Shown here piece after piece: positions 1 to 8,361 of a stretch of 19,821 nucleotides of DNA. The stretch's first letter is position 1. Every line of letters begins with the position of its first letter. The position numbers were made by a program, and so were the translations under genes. Under the pieces are notes generated by a model. It searched no databases, was not told the origin of the DNA, and saw nothing but the letters and a program-made list of their open reading frames with translations. The stretch is from NCBI GenBank assembly GCA_013298245.1, contig JAAFHD010000014.1, forward strand, positions 1 to 19,821, given 5' to 3'. The stretch comes from Alphaproteobacteria bacterium. GTDB taxonomy: Bacteria; Pseudomonadota; Alphaproteobacteria; Acetobacterales; Acetobacteraceae.

Positions 1-1
1 G

Positions 2-648
2 CATGCGAGTGCCGTCGCGCGCGACCTCGGCATGCGGCGCTTCGCCGTGCCGCTGTTTGCCGCGGGCCTGTCCGCCTGGGGCATGCTGCGCACCGATCTG
101 CGCTTCGAGGTGTCGCGCAGCATCGGCGCCATGCCCGCCGACGACGCGCCCTTCCGCGAACTGGAATCGCAGGCCCGCGCGCGCATGGCCGAGTGGTTCG
201 ACGGCCCCATCAGCACCACGCGCGCGGCCGACATGCGCTATGGCGAACAGGTCTTCGAAATCGCCGTGAACCTCGATGGCCGCACCACGCCGGATGCCAT
301 GCGCCAGGCCTTCCACGACCGCCACCGCGAACTCTTCACCTATGCGCTGGAGGGCGACGAGGTGGTGATGGTCAACGCCCGCGTGGCCGCTCTCGGCCGG
401 CTGGATGGCGATGCCGGGCGCTACAGCGCGCCGCCGATGCCGCCCGCGACCGTGCGGCGCATCCGGCTCGATGGCGCCTGGTGCGGCGGGTGCATCGCTT
501 CGGCGCGCTGGCCGACGGCGCGCGCATCGCAGGCCCCGCCATCCTGGAAAGCCCGAGCACCACGATCCTGCTGGGTGCCGGCGACATCGCGACAATGGAC
601 CCGCGCGGCTGGTTGATCGCCGAGCTTCCAGGCACAATGATCGCATGA
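2..648 (+). pseudogene. Hydantoinase/oxoprolinase subunit A, C-terminal fragment with a frameshift
   Basis: This is the last ~215 residues of a HyuA/HyuA_N-type ATP-dependent hydantoinase or 5-oxoprolinase A subunit; the gene starts before the window. The reading frame beginning at base 2 gives the family's late region (His-Ala...Ala-Arg-Asp-Leu-Gly, then Pro-Leu-Phe-Ala-Ala-Gly-Leu-Ser-Ala-Trp-Gly-Met-Leu). At about 478-490 the family signal jumps to the frame at 481, which carries the conserved GPAILESPSTTILLGAG tail and stops at 648. Aligned with the intact HyuA at 4056-6119, the gap between the DGAW and IAGPA motifs is one base short, so a single-base deletion explains the shift. Without it, translation would end in nonsense at 616. 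It could be a real pseudogene or a sequencing error in a G-rich stretch. The TctC gene follows 11 bases downstream, so the two were probably co-transcribed. Family assignment is firm; the substrate is unknown. Confidence 0.8.
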
Positions 649-659
649 GGAGAAACGCC

Positions 660-1613
660 ATGCAGCGCCGCCAACTGCTCGCCATTCCCGCCATCCTGCC
701 AGCCTCCGCGCTGGCGCAGGAATGGCGGCCGGACCGCCCGATCACGATGGTCATCGCCTTCGCCGCGGGCGGCGGCACGGATGTCGCTGGGCGCACCATC
801 GCGCGCTTCATGGAACGCGACCTTGGTGTCTCCGTCGTGGTGATGAACCGCCCGGGTGCCGGCGGTGAAATCGGCTTTGGTGAACTCGCGCGCGCGCGGC
901 CCGATGGCTACACGATTGGCTTTATCAACACGCCGCATATCGTGACGCTGCCGATCGAACGCCGCACGCGTTTCCGGCTGGAGGATTTCCAGGTCATCGC
1001 CAATATCGTCGATGATCCGGGCGGCATCTGGGTGCGCGCGGACAGCGACATCCGTGACCTTGCGGGGTTGCTGGACGCGGCGCGGCGCAACCCCGGCGGC
1101 ATTGGCTATGGCACCACTGGCGTCGGTTCCGATGACCACCTGGCGATGCTGGCGCTGGAACGGAAGGCCAATGTGCAGTTCCTGCATGTGCCCTTCGGCG
1201 GCAGCGCGCAGGTCAAGCAGAACCTGCTGTCGCGCGCGATTCCGGTGGCGGTGATGAATGTCGCCGAGGGCATCAACGAGATGCGCCAGAATCTGCTGCG
1301 GCCGCTGGCGCAGATGGGTGCGACGCGTTGGTCGGAAATGCCCGATCTGCCGACGCTGCGCGAGCTTGGCTTCGATGTCGTTGAAGGCTCGATGCGTGGC
1401 ATGGCCGCGCCTGCGGGCATCCCGGCCGATGTGCTGGCGCGGCTGTCGCTGTCCATCCAGCGCACTGTGGCCGACCCCGAATTCCAAACCGCCGCGCGCA
1501 ACCAGTTCCTGCCGCTGCGCTTCCTCGCACCCGAAGCGTATCTGGCGGAATTGCAGGCGTTGCGCACCAACTACCAGGCGCTGTGGAACCAGCACCCGTG
1601 GCGGGAGCAATGA
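660..1613 (+). CDS. Tripartite tricarboxylate transporter (Bug/TctC family) periplasmic substrate-binding protein
   Basis: This 317-residue protein has the length and layout of the Bug/TctC extracytoplasmic receptors, which bind small carboxylates or related compounds in the periplasm. A short signal peptide (basic MQRRQ, hydrophobic core, cleavage likely after Ala19 in SALAQ) precedes the mature domain. The typical first-strand motif [12 protein letters not shown] lies near residues 34-45, followed by [17 protein letters not shown] and VPFGGSAQ, all characteristic of the ligand pocket. I chose the ATG at 660 because GAGGAGA sits about 6 bases upstream; an in-frame ATG at 645 overlaps the preceding stop but has no Shine-Dalgarno. 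The stop overlaps the pdxY start (ATGA). No TctA/B genes adjoin it, so it may use a transporter elsewhere or act as an orphan receptor serving the hyu genes. Ligand unknown. Confidence 0.93.
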   Translation: MQRRQLLAIPAILPASALAQEWRPDRPITMVIAFAAGGGTDVAGRTIARFMERDLGVSVVVMNRPGAGGEIGFGELARARPDGYTIGFINTPHIVTLPIERRTRFRLEDFQVIANIVDDPGGIWVRADSDIRDLAGLLDAARRNPGGIGYGTTGVGSDDHLAMLALERKANVQFLHVPFGGSAQVKQNLLSRAIPVAVMNVAEGINEMRQNLLRPLAQMGATRWSEMPDLPTLRELGFDVVEGSMRGMAAPAGIPADVLARLSLSIQRTVADPEFQTAARNQFLPLRFLAPEAYLAELQALRTNYQALWNQHPWREQ

Positions 1614-2441
1614 TGGAGAACATTCTCTCCATCCAGTCCTGGGTGGCCTATGGCCATGTCGGCAATGCCTCCGCGATGTTTCCGTTGCAGCGCTTGGGTG
1701 CGGAAGTGTGGGGCCTGCACACCGTGCAGTTCAGCAACCACACCGGCTATGGCGCGTGGCGCGGCCAGGTTTTTGGCGGTGACCTGATCCGCGAATGCGT
1801 GGCGGGTATTGAGGAACGCGGCGTGCTGCCGCGTTGCGATGCGGTGCTGTCGGGCTATGTGGGCGGTGCGGATATCGGCGATGCGATCCTGGATGCGGTG
1901 GCGCGCGTGAAGGCCGCCAACCCGCGCGCGATCTATTGCTGCGATCCGGTGATCGGCGATGTCGGGCGCGGGGTTTTCGTGCGGCCCGGCATCCCCGAAT
2001 TCTTCCGCGACCGCGCGCTGATGCTGGCCGATATCGCGACACCGAACCGCTTCGAACTGGAATGGCTGACGGGCATGAATGCCGGTACGTTGGATGGCGC
2101 GAAGGCCGCCATCGCGGCATTGCAGGCGCGCGGACCGCGTTGCGTGCTGCTGACCAGCTTCGACGCGACGCCTGATCGCCGCGGAGAATGGTGGTTTCTG
2201 GCGCGTGCAGACGCCGCTTCTGCCACTGTCAGTGAACGGCGCAGGCGATGCGATTTCGGCGCTGTTCATGCTGCACCGCATGCGCACGGGCAGCGCGAAG
2301 GCGGCGCTGGAGGCTGCGGCTTCATCTGTGTTCGGGCTGTTGCGTCGCACCGCCGAAGCCGGATCGCGCGAAGTGCTGACCGTCGCCGCACAGGAAGAAT
2401 TCGTCGCCCCCACGCAGCGCTTCGAGGCCCACCCATGCTGA
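1610..2441 (+). pseudogene. pdxY: Pyridoxal kinase (PdxY type), interrupted by a single-base frameshift
   Basis: The N-terminal ~195 residues match PdxY, which phosphorylates pyridoxal to pyridoxal 5'-phosphate: [18 protein letters not shown], the [13 protein letters not shown] substrate region, [13 protein letters not shown] and YCCDPVIGD. After WWF (about 2189-2207) the family signal moves to the frame containing [19 protein letters not shown], the ribokinase-fold GxGD catalytic motif, and runs to a stop at 2441. The 832-base span equals 277 codons plus one base, so one inserted base accounts for the break. Corrected length (~276 aa) is normal for PdxY. Uncorrected, the first frame has no stop and runs straight into hyuB as an 800-residue hybrid. 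The start overlaps the TctC stop (ATGA; a second ATG follows at 1613), and the true 3' end overlaps the hyuB start by 7 bases, so it belongs to the operon. Either a real disabling mutation or an assembly error. Confidence 0.85.
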
Positions 2442-4021
2442 GCGCCTTGCAACTCGGCACCGCATGGGCGCGCATTTCGGGCCTGATGGACGAAGCCGCG
2501 CAGGGCTTTGTGCGTTCGTCCTTCTCCTCCGTTGTGCGCGACAACTGGGACATGGCGATCGGGCTGATGGACAGCGCGGGGCGGCAATTCGCGCAGTCAT
2601 CGCGCTCGGTGCCGTCCTTCGTGGGTACCATGCCCGTGACGCTCGCGCATATGCTGGCGCGCTTCCCCGCCGAACGGCTGTGCCCGGGCGATGTGCTGAT
2701 TTCCAATGACGGCTATCTCGGCACCGGGCATCTGAACGACATCACCACCATCAAGCCGGTGTTCCGCCAGGGTGCCATCATCGCCTGGATCGGCGGCACC
2801 TTCCATTCCACCGATATCGGCGGCGCGCCGAGCGTGGAGGCGCGTGATGCGTGGGAAGAAGGGCTGAACATCCCCATCGCGCGCTTCGTGAAGGGCGGTG
2901 TCGAGAACGAGGATGTGGTGGCTTTCCTGGAAGCCAATCTGCGCCAGCCTGGCGAAACCTTGGGCGATCTGCGCGCGTTGAACGCCACTTATGATCGCGC
3001 CGAACACGCGCTGCTGCGCATCATGGCCGAGGAGGGCATCGCCAGCATCGACCACCTGGCGGATGCGATCTTCACACGCTCAGAAGCCGCGATGCGCCGT
3101 GCCATCCGCGAGGCGCCGGATGGCGAAGTGCGCGATGAAGTGACCGCGGATGGCTTCGAACATCCTGTCACCATCCGGCTTCGCTTGGCGATCGCCGGCG
3201 ATGAACTGACCTTGGATTTCTCCGGTACCGATGCGCAGATCGCACGCCCGGTGAACTCGCCGCTGAATTTCTCGCGCGCCTATTCCAACTACGCGGTGAA
3301 GTGCGCCTTCGACCCGGAGACACCGAACAATGATGGCAGTTTCCGCCCGATCCGGCTGATCGCGCCCGAAGGTTCCATCGTCAATCCGCGCCGTCCCGCG
3401 CCGGTTTGGGGGCGGCATTTGACGGGCCACTACCTGCCGATGCTGGTGCTGTCCGCGCTGGGGCAGCTTATCCCCGATCGCGTCATTGCCGAATCCGGCA
3501 GCCCCTTGTGGAACGTGTACTTCACCGGAGAACACGCGGATGGCCGGCGCTATGTGCGGATGTTCTTCATGAATGGCGGGCATGGCGCATCGGCGCAGCG
3601 CGATGGCGCGGCGTGTCTGTCTTTCCCGTCGAATGTCGCGACGCAATCGGTGGAGCAGTTCGAGAACGCGGTGCCGATGCTCATCACCGAGAAGCGCCTG
3701 ATCCCGGGCAGCGGCGGCGATGGCGCAATGCGTGGCGGGCTTTCGCAGCGCCTTTCCTTCGAGGTCGTGGGCGAGAAGCCCGTCACCGCGACCTATCGCC
3801 ATGAGCGCGTGCAGCACCCGCCGCGTGGGTTGCTCGGCGGCGGGCCGGGCCGCGCGGGGCGCGACCTGCGCAACGGCGCGATCGCACCGGCCAAGGCACG
3901 GCTGACACTGGCACCTGGTGAAGTGCTGACCTTCGAAACACCAGGTGGCGGCGGCTTCGGCGCGCCGGAACAGCGCCAAGCCGAAGCACGCGCGCGCGAT
4001 GCGCAGGAAGGCTACGTCTGA
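2435..4021 (+). CDS. hyuB: Hydantoinase/5-oxoprolinase subunit B (HyuB family)
   Basis: This 528-residue protein is a HyuB-family subunit, which together with HyuA performs ATP-dependent cleavage of a cyclic amide or related bond (hydantoins, 5-oxoproline and, in relatives, ketones such as acetone). Characteristic stretches appear in order: [10 protein letters not shown] near the N-terminus, the [19 protein letters not shown] metal-site region with HSTDIGG after it, [58 protein letters not shown], the FFMNGGHGA segment and a glycine-rich C-terminus [10 protein letters not shown]. The ATG at 2435 has GAGG 7 bases upstream and overlaps the end of pdxY. The open frame extends upstream, but that part belongs to pdxY. 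hyuA follows after 34 bases. The order B then A is reversed compared with many hyu operons. Exact substrate cannot be inferred. Confidence 0.93.
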   Translation: MLSALQLGTAWARISGLMDEAAQGFVRSSFSSVVRDNWDMAIGLMDSAGRQFAQSSRSVPSFVGTMPVTLAHMLARFPAERLCPGDVLISNDGYLGTGHLNDITTIKPVFRQGAIIAWIGGTFHSTDIGGAPSVEARDAWEEGLNIPIARFVKGGVENEDVVAFLEANLRQPGETLGDLRALNATYDRAEHALLRIMAEEGIASIDHLADAIFTRSEAAMRRAIREAPDGEVRDEVTADGFEHPVTIRLRLAIAGDELTLDFSGTDAQIARPVNSPLNFSRAYSNYAVKCAFDPETPNNDGSFRPIRLIAPEGSIVNPRRPAPVWGRHLTGHYLPMLVLSALGQLIPDRVIAESGSPLWNVYFTGEHADGRRYVRMFFMNGGHGASAQRDGAACLSFPSNVATQSVEQFENAVPMLITEKRLIPGSGGDGAMRGGLSQRLSFEVVGEKPVTATYRHERVQHPPRGLLGGGPGRAGRDLRNGAIAPAKARLTLAPGEVLTFETPGGGGFGAPEQRQAEARARDAQEGYV

Positions 4022-4043
4022 TGCAGCCCACCGCACCGACAGC

Positions 4044-4049
4044 GAGGAG
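4044..4049 (+). promoter_or_regulatory. Ribosome binding site deciding the hyuA start
   Basis: GAGGAG ends 6 bases before a GTG at 4056 but 15 bases before the first in-frame ATG at 4065. The spacing favours the GTG start for hyuA. Confidence 0.6.
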
Positions 4050-4055
4050 CCGAGC

Positions 4056-6119
4056 GTGAATCCGATGCCATACAGAATCGGCGTGGACATCGGCGGCACC
4101 TTCACCGACCTGGTGATGCTGGACGAACGCGACGGTCGCATCATGAATGGCAAGGTGCTGACCACGCCACACGCGCCCGAACAGGCCGTGCTGGATGGCA
4201 TCCGCCGCTTGCTGGCGGAGAACAACGCCGATGCCGGGCAGGTGCGGCATGTGATCCACGGCACCACGCTGGTGGCCAATGCGCTGATCGAACGCCGTGG
4301 TGTCTTGACCGGTCTGATCATGACGGATGGCTTTTCCGACATTGTCGAGATCGGCACGGAACTGCGGCACGACACCTACAACCTGCACATGGAAGTGCCC
4401 GCGCCGCTGGTGCCACGACGGCTGCGCTTCGGTGTGCCGGAACGCCTGCTGCCGGATGGTTCCGTGCGCGCGCCGCTGGGAGAAAACGCCGCCCGCAGCG
4501 CCGCGCGCGCGCTGCGCGATGCGGGCGTGCGCGCGGTCGCGGTGTGCTTCCTGCACGCCTTCCTGAACCCTGTTCACGAACGCCGCATGGCCGCGATCCT
4601 GGCGGAGGAAGTGCCGGGCATCGCGGTCTCCCTCTCATCCGATGTCGTGCCGGAAATCGGCGAATACGAACGTGCGTCCACCACCATCTGCAACGCCTAT
4701 GTGCTGCCCGTTTTCGAACGCTACATCGACCGGCTGCGCGCGGGCCTGGACAGTGCCGGGTTGACTGGTCCGTTGATGCTGATGCTCTCCGATGGCGGGC
4801 TTGTTTCGGCCGCCACCGCACGCCGCTTCCCGATCCGCTGCGTGCAGTCCGGCCCCGCCGGCGGCGTGCAGGCGACATCGTTGTTCGGCGCCGCTGCCGC
4901 GCGACCGGACATCCTGTGCTTCGATATGGGCGGCACCACCGCCAAGGCCTGCCTGATCGATGCCGGCGAACCGCTGCGATCCCTGGACTTCGAAGTTGCG
5001 CGCGTGGACCGCTTCCGCAAGGGCAGCGGCCTGCCGCTGAAGGTGCCGGTGATCGACATGATCGAGATCGGCGCGGGGGGCGGTTCGATCGCGCGTGTGG
5101 ATCATCTGGGATTGATCCGCGTGGGTCCCGAAAGCGCGTCATCCGATCCGGGGCCGGCCTGTTATGGGCTGGGCGGCACGCGGCCCACGGTGACGGATGC
5201 GGACCTGCTGCTGGGCTACCTGGCACCCGGCAATTTCCTGGGCGGCGAAATGGCGCTGGATGTCGCCGCCGCCGAAGCGGCCATAGCGGTGCACCTGGCC
5301 GAACCGCTTGGCGTCACGCCCATCGCCGCGGCTTGGGCGCTGCATGACAGCGTGAACACCGCGATGGCGCAGGCCGCGGGCATCCACGCGCTGGAAAAGG
5401 CGCGGCGCGCGGATGCCTATGCGATGGTGCCGATCGGCGGCGCAGGCCCCGTGCATGCGTGCCAGATCGCGCGCAAACTGGGCGCGCGTGAACTGGTCGT
5501 GCCGGCGGGCGCGGGCGTCGCATCGGCCTTGGGTTTTCTCGCCTCGCCTATCGCCTTCGCCTTCGTGCAGGGTTGGGTGGCGCCGTTGGCCACGCTGGAC
5601 CTGGCCGCGCTGCGCGCACGCATCACCGCGATGGAATCCGAAGGCCGCGCATTGGTCGCGGACGCCGGCGTCACCGCGCCCAGCACGCGCATCATCGGCG
5701 CGCTGCGCTATGCCGGGCAAGGCTTCCAGGTGGAGGCCGACATATCAGCCGGCGCCGACCACGCCGCCATCCGCAGCGCCTTCGAAGCCGCCTATCTGCG
5801 CCAATACGGCCGCACCGAACCGTCGCTGCCGGTCGAGTGCGTCTCCTGGCAGGTCATCGTGTCGGGCGCCAAGCCCGCGGTCGCGCTGGCGCCGCGCGCG
5901 GCGGGCGGTGCATCGCGCAAGGGCAGTCGCCGCGCCTGGTTCGATGGTGCGTGGCACGACACGCCGGTGCATGACCGCAGGCATCTTGCCGCGGGCGATA
6001 CCATCGCCGGCCCCGCGCTGATCGAAGAACGCGAATCCACCCTCGTGCTGCCGCCCTGGGCCAGCGCTGTATGCGACGCCGCGGGCAACCTGATCGTGAC
6101 GCTTGCGCCTCCCGCGTGA
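4056..6119 (+). CDS. hyuA: Hydantoinase/5-oxoprolinase subunit A (HyuA family)
   Basis: This 687-residue protein is a complete HyuA subunit of the ASKHA ATPase fold; it is the ATP-binding partner of HyuB just upstream. The N-terminal phosphate loop GVDIGGTFTD is at residues 9-18, VIHGTTLVANALIERRG follows, SGPAGGV is near 265, the second phosphate motif DMGGTTAK near 290, and the GAGGGSIA adenosine-site segment near 339. The C-terminal domain has IGGAGPVHACQIARKLG, PAGAGVASALG and the terminal IAGPALIEERESTLVLPP. The GTG at 4056 is preferred over the ATG at 4065 because of the GAGGAG at 4044-4049. It follows hyuB by 34 bases and precedes a TctC gene by 12 bases, so it sits mid-operon. It is the second HyuA-type gene in the window; the first (2-648) is broken. 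Substrate unknown. Confidence 0.94.
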   Translation: MNPMPYRIGVDIGGTFTDLVMLDERDGRIMNGKVLTTPHAPEQAVLDGIRRLLAENNADAGQVRHVIHGTTLVANALIERRGVLTGLIMTDGFSDIVEIGTELRHDTYNLHMEVPAPLVPRRLRFGVPERLLPDGSVRAPLGENAARSAARALRDAGVRAVAVCFLHAFLNPVHERRMAAILAEEVPGIAVSLSSDVVPEIGEYERASTTICNAYVLPVFERYIDRLRAGLDSAGLTGPLMLMLSDGGLVSAATARRFPIRCVQSGPAGGVQATSLFGAAAARPDILCFDMGGTTAKACLIDAGEPLRSLDFEVARVDRFRKGSGLPLKVPVIDMIEIGAGGGSIARVDHLGLIRVGPESASSDPGPACYGLGGTRPTVTDADLLLGYLAPGNFLGGEMALDVAAAEAAIAVHLAEPLGVTPIAAAWALHDSVNTAMAQAAGIHALEKARRADAYAMVPIGGAGPVHACQIARKLGARELVVPAGAGVASALGFLASPIAFAFVQGWVAPLATLDLAALRARITAMESEGRALVADAGVTAPSTRIIGALRYAGQGFQVEADISAGADHAAIRSAFEAAYLRQYGRTEPSLPVECVSWQVIVSGAKPAVALAPRAAGGASRKGSRRAWFDGAWHDTPVHDRRHLAAGDTIAGPALIEERESTLVLPPWASAVCDAAGNLIVTLAPPA

Positions 6120-6131
6120 AGGCTTTCTGAT

Positions 6132-7100
6132 GTGATCATGACGACACGCCGCATCGCCCTTGCCCTGCTTGCCGCGCCCGCGCTCGCGCATGCCCAGAGC
6201 TGGTCGCCGACGCGCCAGGTCACGCTGGTCGTGCCCTTCGCGCCAGGCGGGCCGAATGACATCGTGGCGCGCCTGGTCGCACCACATCTGCAACAGGCCT
6301 TCGGGCAGAATGTGGTGGTGGAGAACCGCCCCGGCGCCACCGGTGCCATCGGCGCGCGTTACGTCGCGGCCGCACCGGCGGATGGCCACACCATGCTGGT
6401 CGCGGCCAGCGGCACGCTGACCATCAACCCCGTCGTGATGCGCGCACCAGGCTATGATGCGGAGCGCGATTTCGCGCCCGTCACGCTGGCGATGGTGGTG
6501 CCCAATATGCTGGTCGTGCATCCCGGCGTGCCGGCGCGCAACGTGGCCGAAACCGTGGAATGGCTGCGCCGCGAAGGCGGGCGCGCGGCGTTTTCATCGG
6601 GCGGTGTGGGCAGCACGGAACAGCTGGGCATGGAGCTGTTCCTCCGGCGCACCGGCACGCAGGCGACGCATATTCCCTTCCCCGGCGGCGCGCCTGCGAT
6701 GCAGGCGATGGTGCAGGGCACGGTGCAGGCGTCCATCCTGAATGCGGCGACGGTGGCACCACAAGTGCAGTCGGGCGCGCTGCGCGCCATCGCCATCACC
6801 GGGCCGCGCCGATTCTCCGCACTGCCCGATGTGCCGACCATGCTGGAGGCCGGATTGCCCGAGGTGATCAGCGCGTCCTGGTCCGCCTTCGTGGCCCCCG
6901 CAGGCACGCCGGCGCCGGTGGTGGAAAGGCTGCACGCGGCGGTGACCGCAGCACTTCGCCAGGCGGATGTCACGGCGCGGCTGACGCAGGCGGGCTTCAC
7001 CATCGAGGCCAGCACGCCGGCCGAACTCGCGCGGATCATCAGCGCTGATATCGCGCGCTGGCGGCAGGTGGTGCGTGAGGCGAATATCGAAGTGAACTAA
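6132..7100 (+). CDS. Tripartite tricarboxylate transporter (Bug/TctC family) periplasmic substrate-binding protein
   Basis: This is a 322-residue Bug/TctC receptor. A signal peptide (MTTRR, then Ala/Leu-rich core, predicted cleavage after AHA before QSW) precedes the mature domain with VPFAPGGPNDIVARL, ENRPGATGAIGARYVA, PADGHTM, PFPGGAPAMQAMVQG and LPDVPTMLEAG, all in the usual family order. It keeps the PFPGGAPA pocket loop found in most Bug proteins, where the first receptor (660-1613) has PFGGSAQ. The GTG at 6132 lies 9 bases after GAAGG; an ATG at 6138 is a reasonable alternative and gives the same mature protein. It is the last gene of the hyu operon, 12 bases after hyuA. Its stop codon overlaps by 4 bases the stop of the opposing peptidase gene. 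Likely provides the periplasmic capture step for the compound handled by HyuAB. Confidence 0.93.
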   Translation: MIMTTRRIALALLAAPALAHAQSWSPTRQVTLVVPFAPGGPNDIVARLVAPHLQQAFGQNVVVENRPGATGAIGARYVAAAPADGHTMLVAASGTLTINPVVMRAPGYDAERDFAPVTLAMVVPNMLVVHPGVPARNVAETVEWLRREGGRAAFSSGGVGSTEQLGMELFLRRTGTQATHIPFPGGAPAMQAMVQGTVQASILNAATVAPQVQSGALRAIAITGPRRFSALPDVPTMLEAGLPEVISASWSAFVAPAGTPAPVVERLHAAVTAALRQADVTARLTQAGFTIEASTPAELARIISADIARWRQVVREANIEVN

Positions 7101-8293
7101 CCCGCCGCGTGCAGCGCCGCCCAGGTGATGCGGGCGGCGGCCAAAGTTGCCGCACGCAGTTCCGCATCCGGCACGAGGCGCCGTCGGTCAGCGGCGGTCA
7201 GCAGATACTTCAGGCGGCTGTCGGGTTCGTCGAAGCCGGCGATGATTCGCGCGGCCGGCATGCCGATGGCCGCGAAATTCGCGTGGTCGCTGTTGGGCAT
7301 CAGCGGTTCATGGATGCCGATGCCGGGCAATGCGCCGCGCATCAGCGCGGGCAGTTCGGCAAAGCCGCTGGTCAGTGCGGTCAGCCGCGCGCTGCCGACG
7401 ATGGAATCGAGATTGATGTTCACCGCCATGCGCGCGCGCAGTGCCGGCGCTTGCGCCGCCAACCAGGCGCGGCTGCCGGCCAGCGCCCATTCCTCCGCGC
7501 CGAAGATGCACAGCATCAGCCCGCGTGGTGAGGCCGCCATATGCGGCGCGAACGCCCGCGCGATGGCCAGCGCTGCCGCCACACCGCTGGCATTGTCGAT
7601 GGCGCTATCGCCCAGCGGATGGCCATCGAGATGCGCGGACAGCACGACGCACTGGTTGCCGCGCCCAGGGATGTCCAGCACGAGATTCGGTGTTTCGGCG
7701 GGGTGGTCATCGGCCTCGATGACAAGCCGCGCGCGACCGGCCTCGCGCAGCCGCGCGGCACCTTCGATGCTGATGCCAAGGGCTGGAATGCCATCGCCAC
7801 CCGCACGGCCGGATGAGCCGGAAACCGGCCCAACACCTGGTTCCGGCTGCACGATCAGGAAGGCGGCGGCACCGGCGTCGCGCGCGGCGGCGAGCTTCAC
7901 GCGCCGATGCAGCGCGTGGGTCGCGAAAGGGTATTCGTGCCGCGCCAGCACGCATGCGCCGGTGACGTCATTGTATTGCCCCGGCGCGCCGCGCCCGCAG
8001 TCGCGGATGTCGAAGGTCACGCCATTGCAGGGCATCGCACCCAGCAGCGGCGTGCAGTCCACCGCGCTGCCATCGGGCGTTTCGACCCGCGCATCGTGGC
8101 AGGTCCAGCCGGCATAGGCGCTGGGCTCGTTGCGCACCATGCCGATGGCACCCATGCGAAGTGCGGCGAAGGTGAAGGCCGATGTCGCCGAAGGGCTGCC
8201 CGCCAGCCTGCCGCCGGCATCGCAGATGGCTGCGAAATCGAAGCCGAGCAGCGGGTCCGCGCTGATCGCGTCAAGCACCTTCTCCAGCGACAT
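7097..8293 (-). CDS. M28 family zinc peptidase/aminopeptidase-like protein with PA-like insert
   Basis: This 398-residue protein has the full set of M28 metal-site motifs: SAHLDGH (His221, Asp223), AIDNASG (bridging Asp233), FGAEEWALAGS (Glu267 catalytic, Glu268), NLDSIVG (Asp296) and NSDHANF (His337). M28 enzymes remove N-terminal residues or hydrolyse amide bonds with a two-zinc centre. Residues ~75-200 resemble the PA-type insertion common in the family. There is no signal peptide or membrane segment, so it should be cytoplasmic, which is less common for M28 proteins. The start at 8293 is chosen because AGGAGGT lies 7 bases upstream on the minus strand; a long upstream open extension has no such support, and the ATG at 8299 would be only 1 base from it. 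It is divergent from the V4R gene (68 bases apart). Natural substrate unknown. Confidence 0.9.
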   Translation of the reverse strand: MSLEKVLDAISADPLLGFDFAAICDAGGRLAGSPSATSAFTFAALRMGAIGMVRNEPSAYAGWTCHDARVETPDGSAVDCTPLLGAMPCNGVTFDIRDCGRGAPGQYNDVTGACVLARHEYPFATHALHRRVKLAAARDAGAAAFLIVQPEPGVGPVSGSSGRAGGDGIPALGISIEGAARLREAGRARLVIEADDHPAETPNLVLDIPGRGNQCVVLSAHLDGHPLGDSAIDNASGVAAALAIARAFAPHMAASPRGLMLCIFGAEEWALAGSRAWLAAQAPALRARMAVNINLDSIVGSARLTALTSGFAELPALMRGALPGIGIHEPLMPNSDHANFAAIGMPAARIIAGFDEPDSRLKYLLTAADRRRLVPDAELRAATLAAARITWAALHAAG

Positions 8294-8300
8294 GCGCATC

Positions 8301-8307
8301 ACCTCCT
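8301..8307 (-). promoter_or_regulatory. Strong ribosome binding site of the M28 peptidase gene
   Basis: On the minus strand this is AGGAGGT, 7 bases before the ATG at 8293. It rules out the much longer upstream open frame and favours the second of two neighbouring ATGs (8299 and 8293). Confidence 0.75.
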
Positions 8308-8350
8308 GCTTGGCAGCGCCACGCGACGCGCCCAGCATGCGCCGCGCAAA

Positions 8351-8355
8351 AGGAG
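8351..8355 (+). promoter_or_regulatory. Ribosome binding site deciding the V4R gene start
   Basis: AGGAG directly abuts an ATG at 8356 but is 6 bases before the ATG at 8362, so translation most likely begins at 8362. The 68-base gap between the two divergent genes shows no convincing -35/-10 pair. Confidence 0.65.
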
Positions 8356-8361
8356 ATGGCC

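Noticed and set aside
372..1610. Long minus-strand open frame (412 codons) opposite the first TctC gene
   Set aside because: High-GC shadow frame; its translation is rich in Arg, His and Gln with no domain pattern, while the plus strand encodes a clear receptor.
1583..4021. A genuine natural PdxY-HyuB fusion protein
   Set aside because: The linking ~80 residues are an out-of-frame reading of the PdxY C-terminus, whose GAGD motif is found in the other frame, and hyuB has its own start and ribosome site.
3080..4577. Long minus-strand open frames opposite hyuB/hyuA
   Set aside because: Low-complexity basic translations with no motifs; they are antisense to two well-supported genes.
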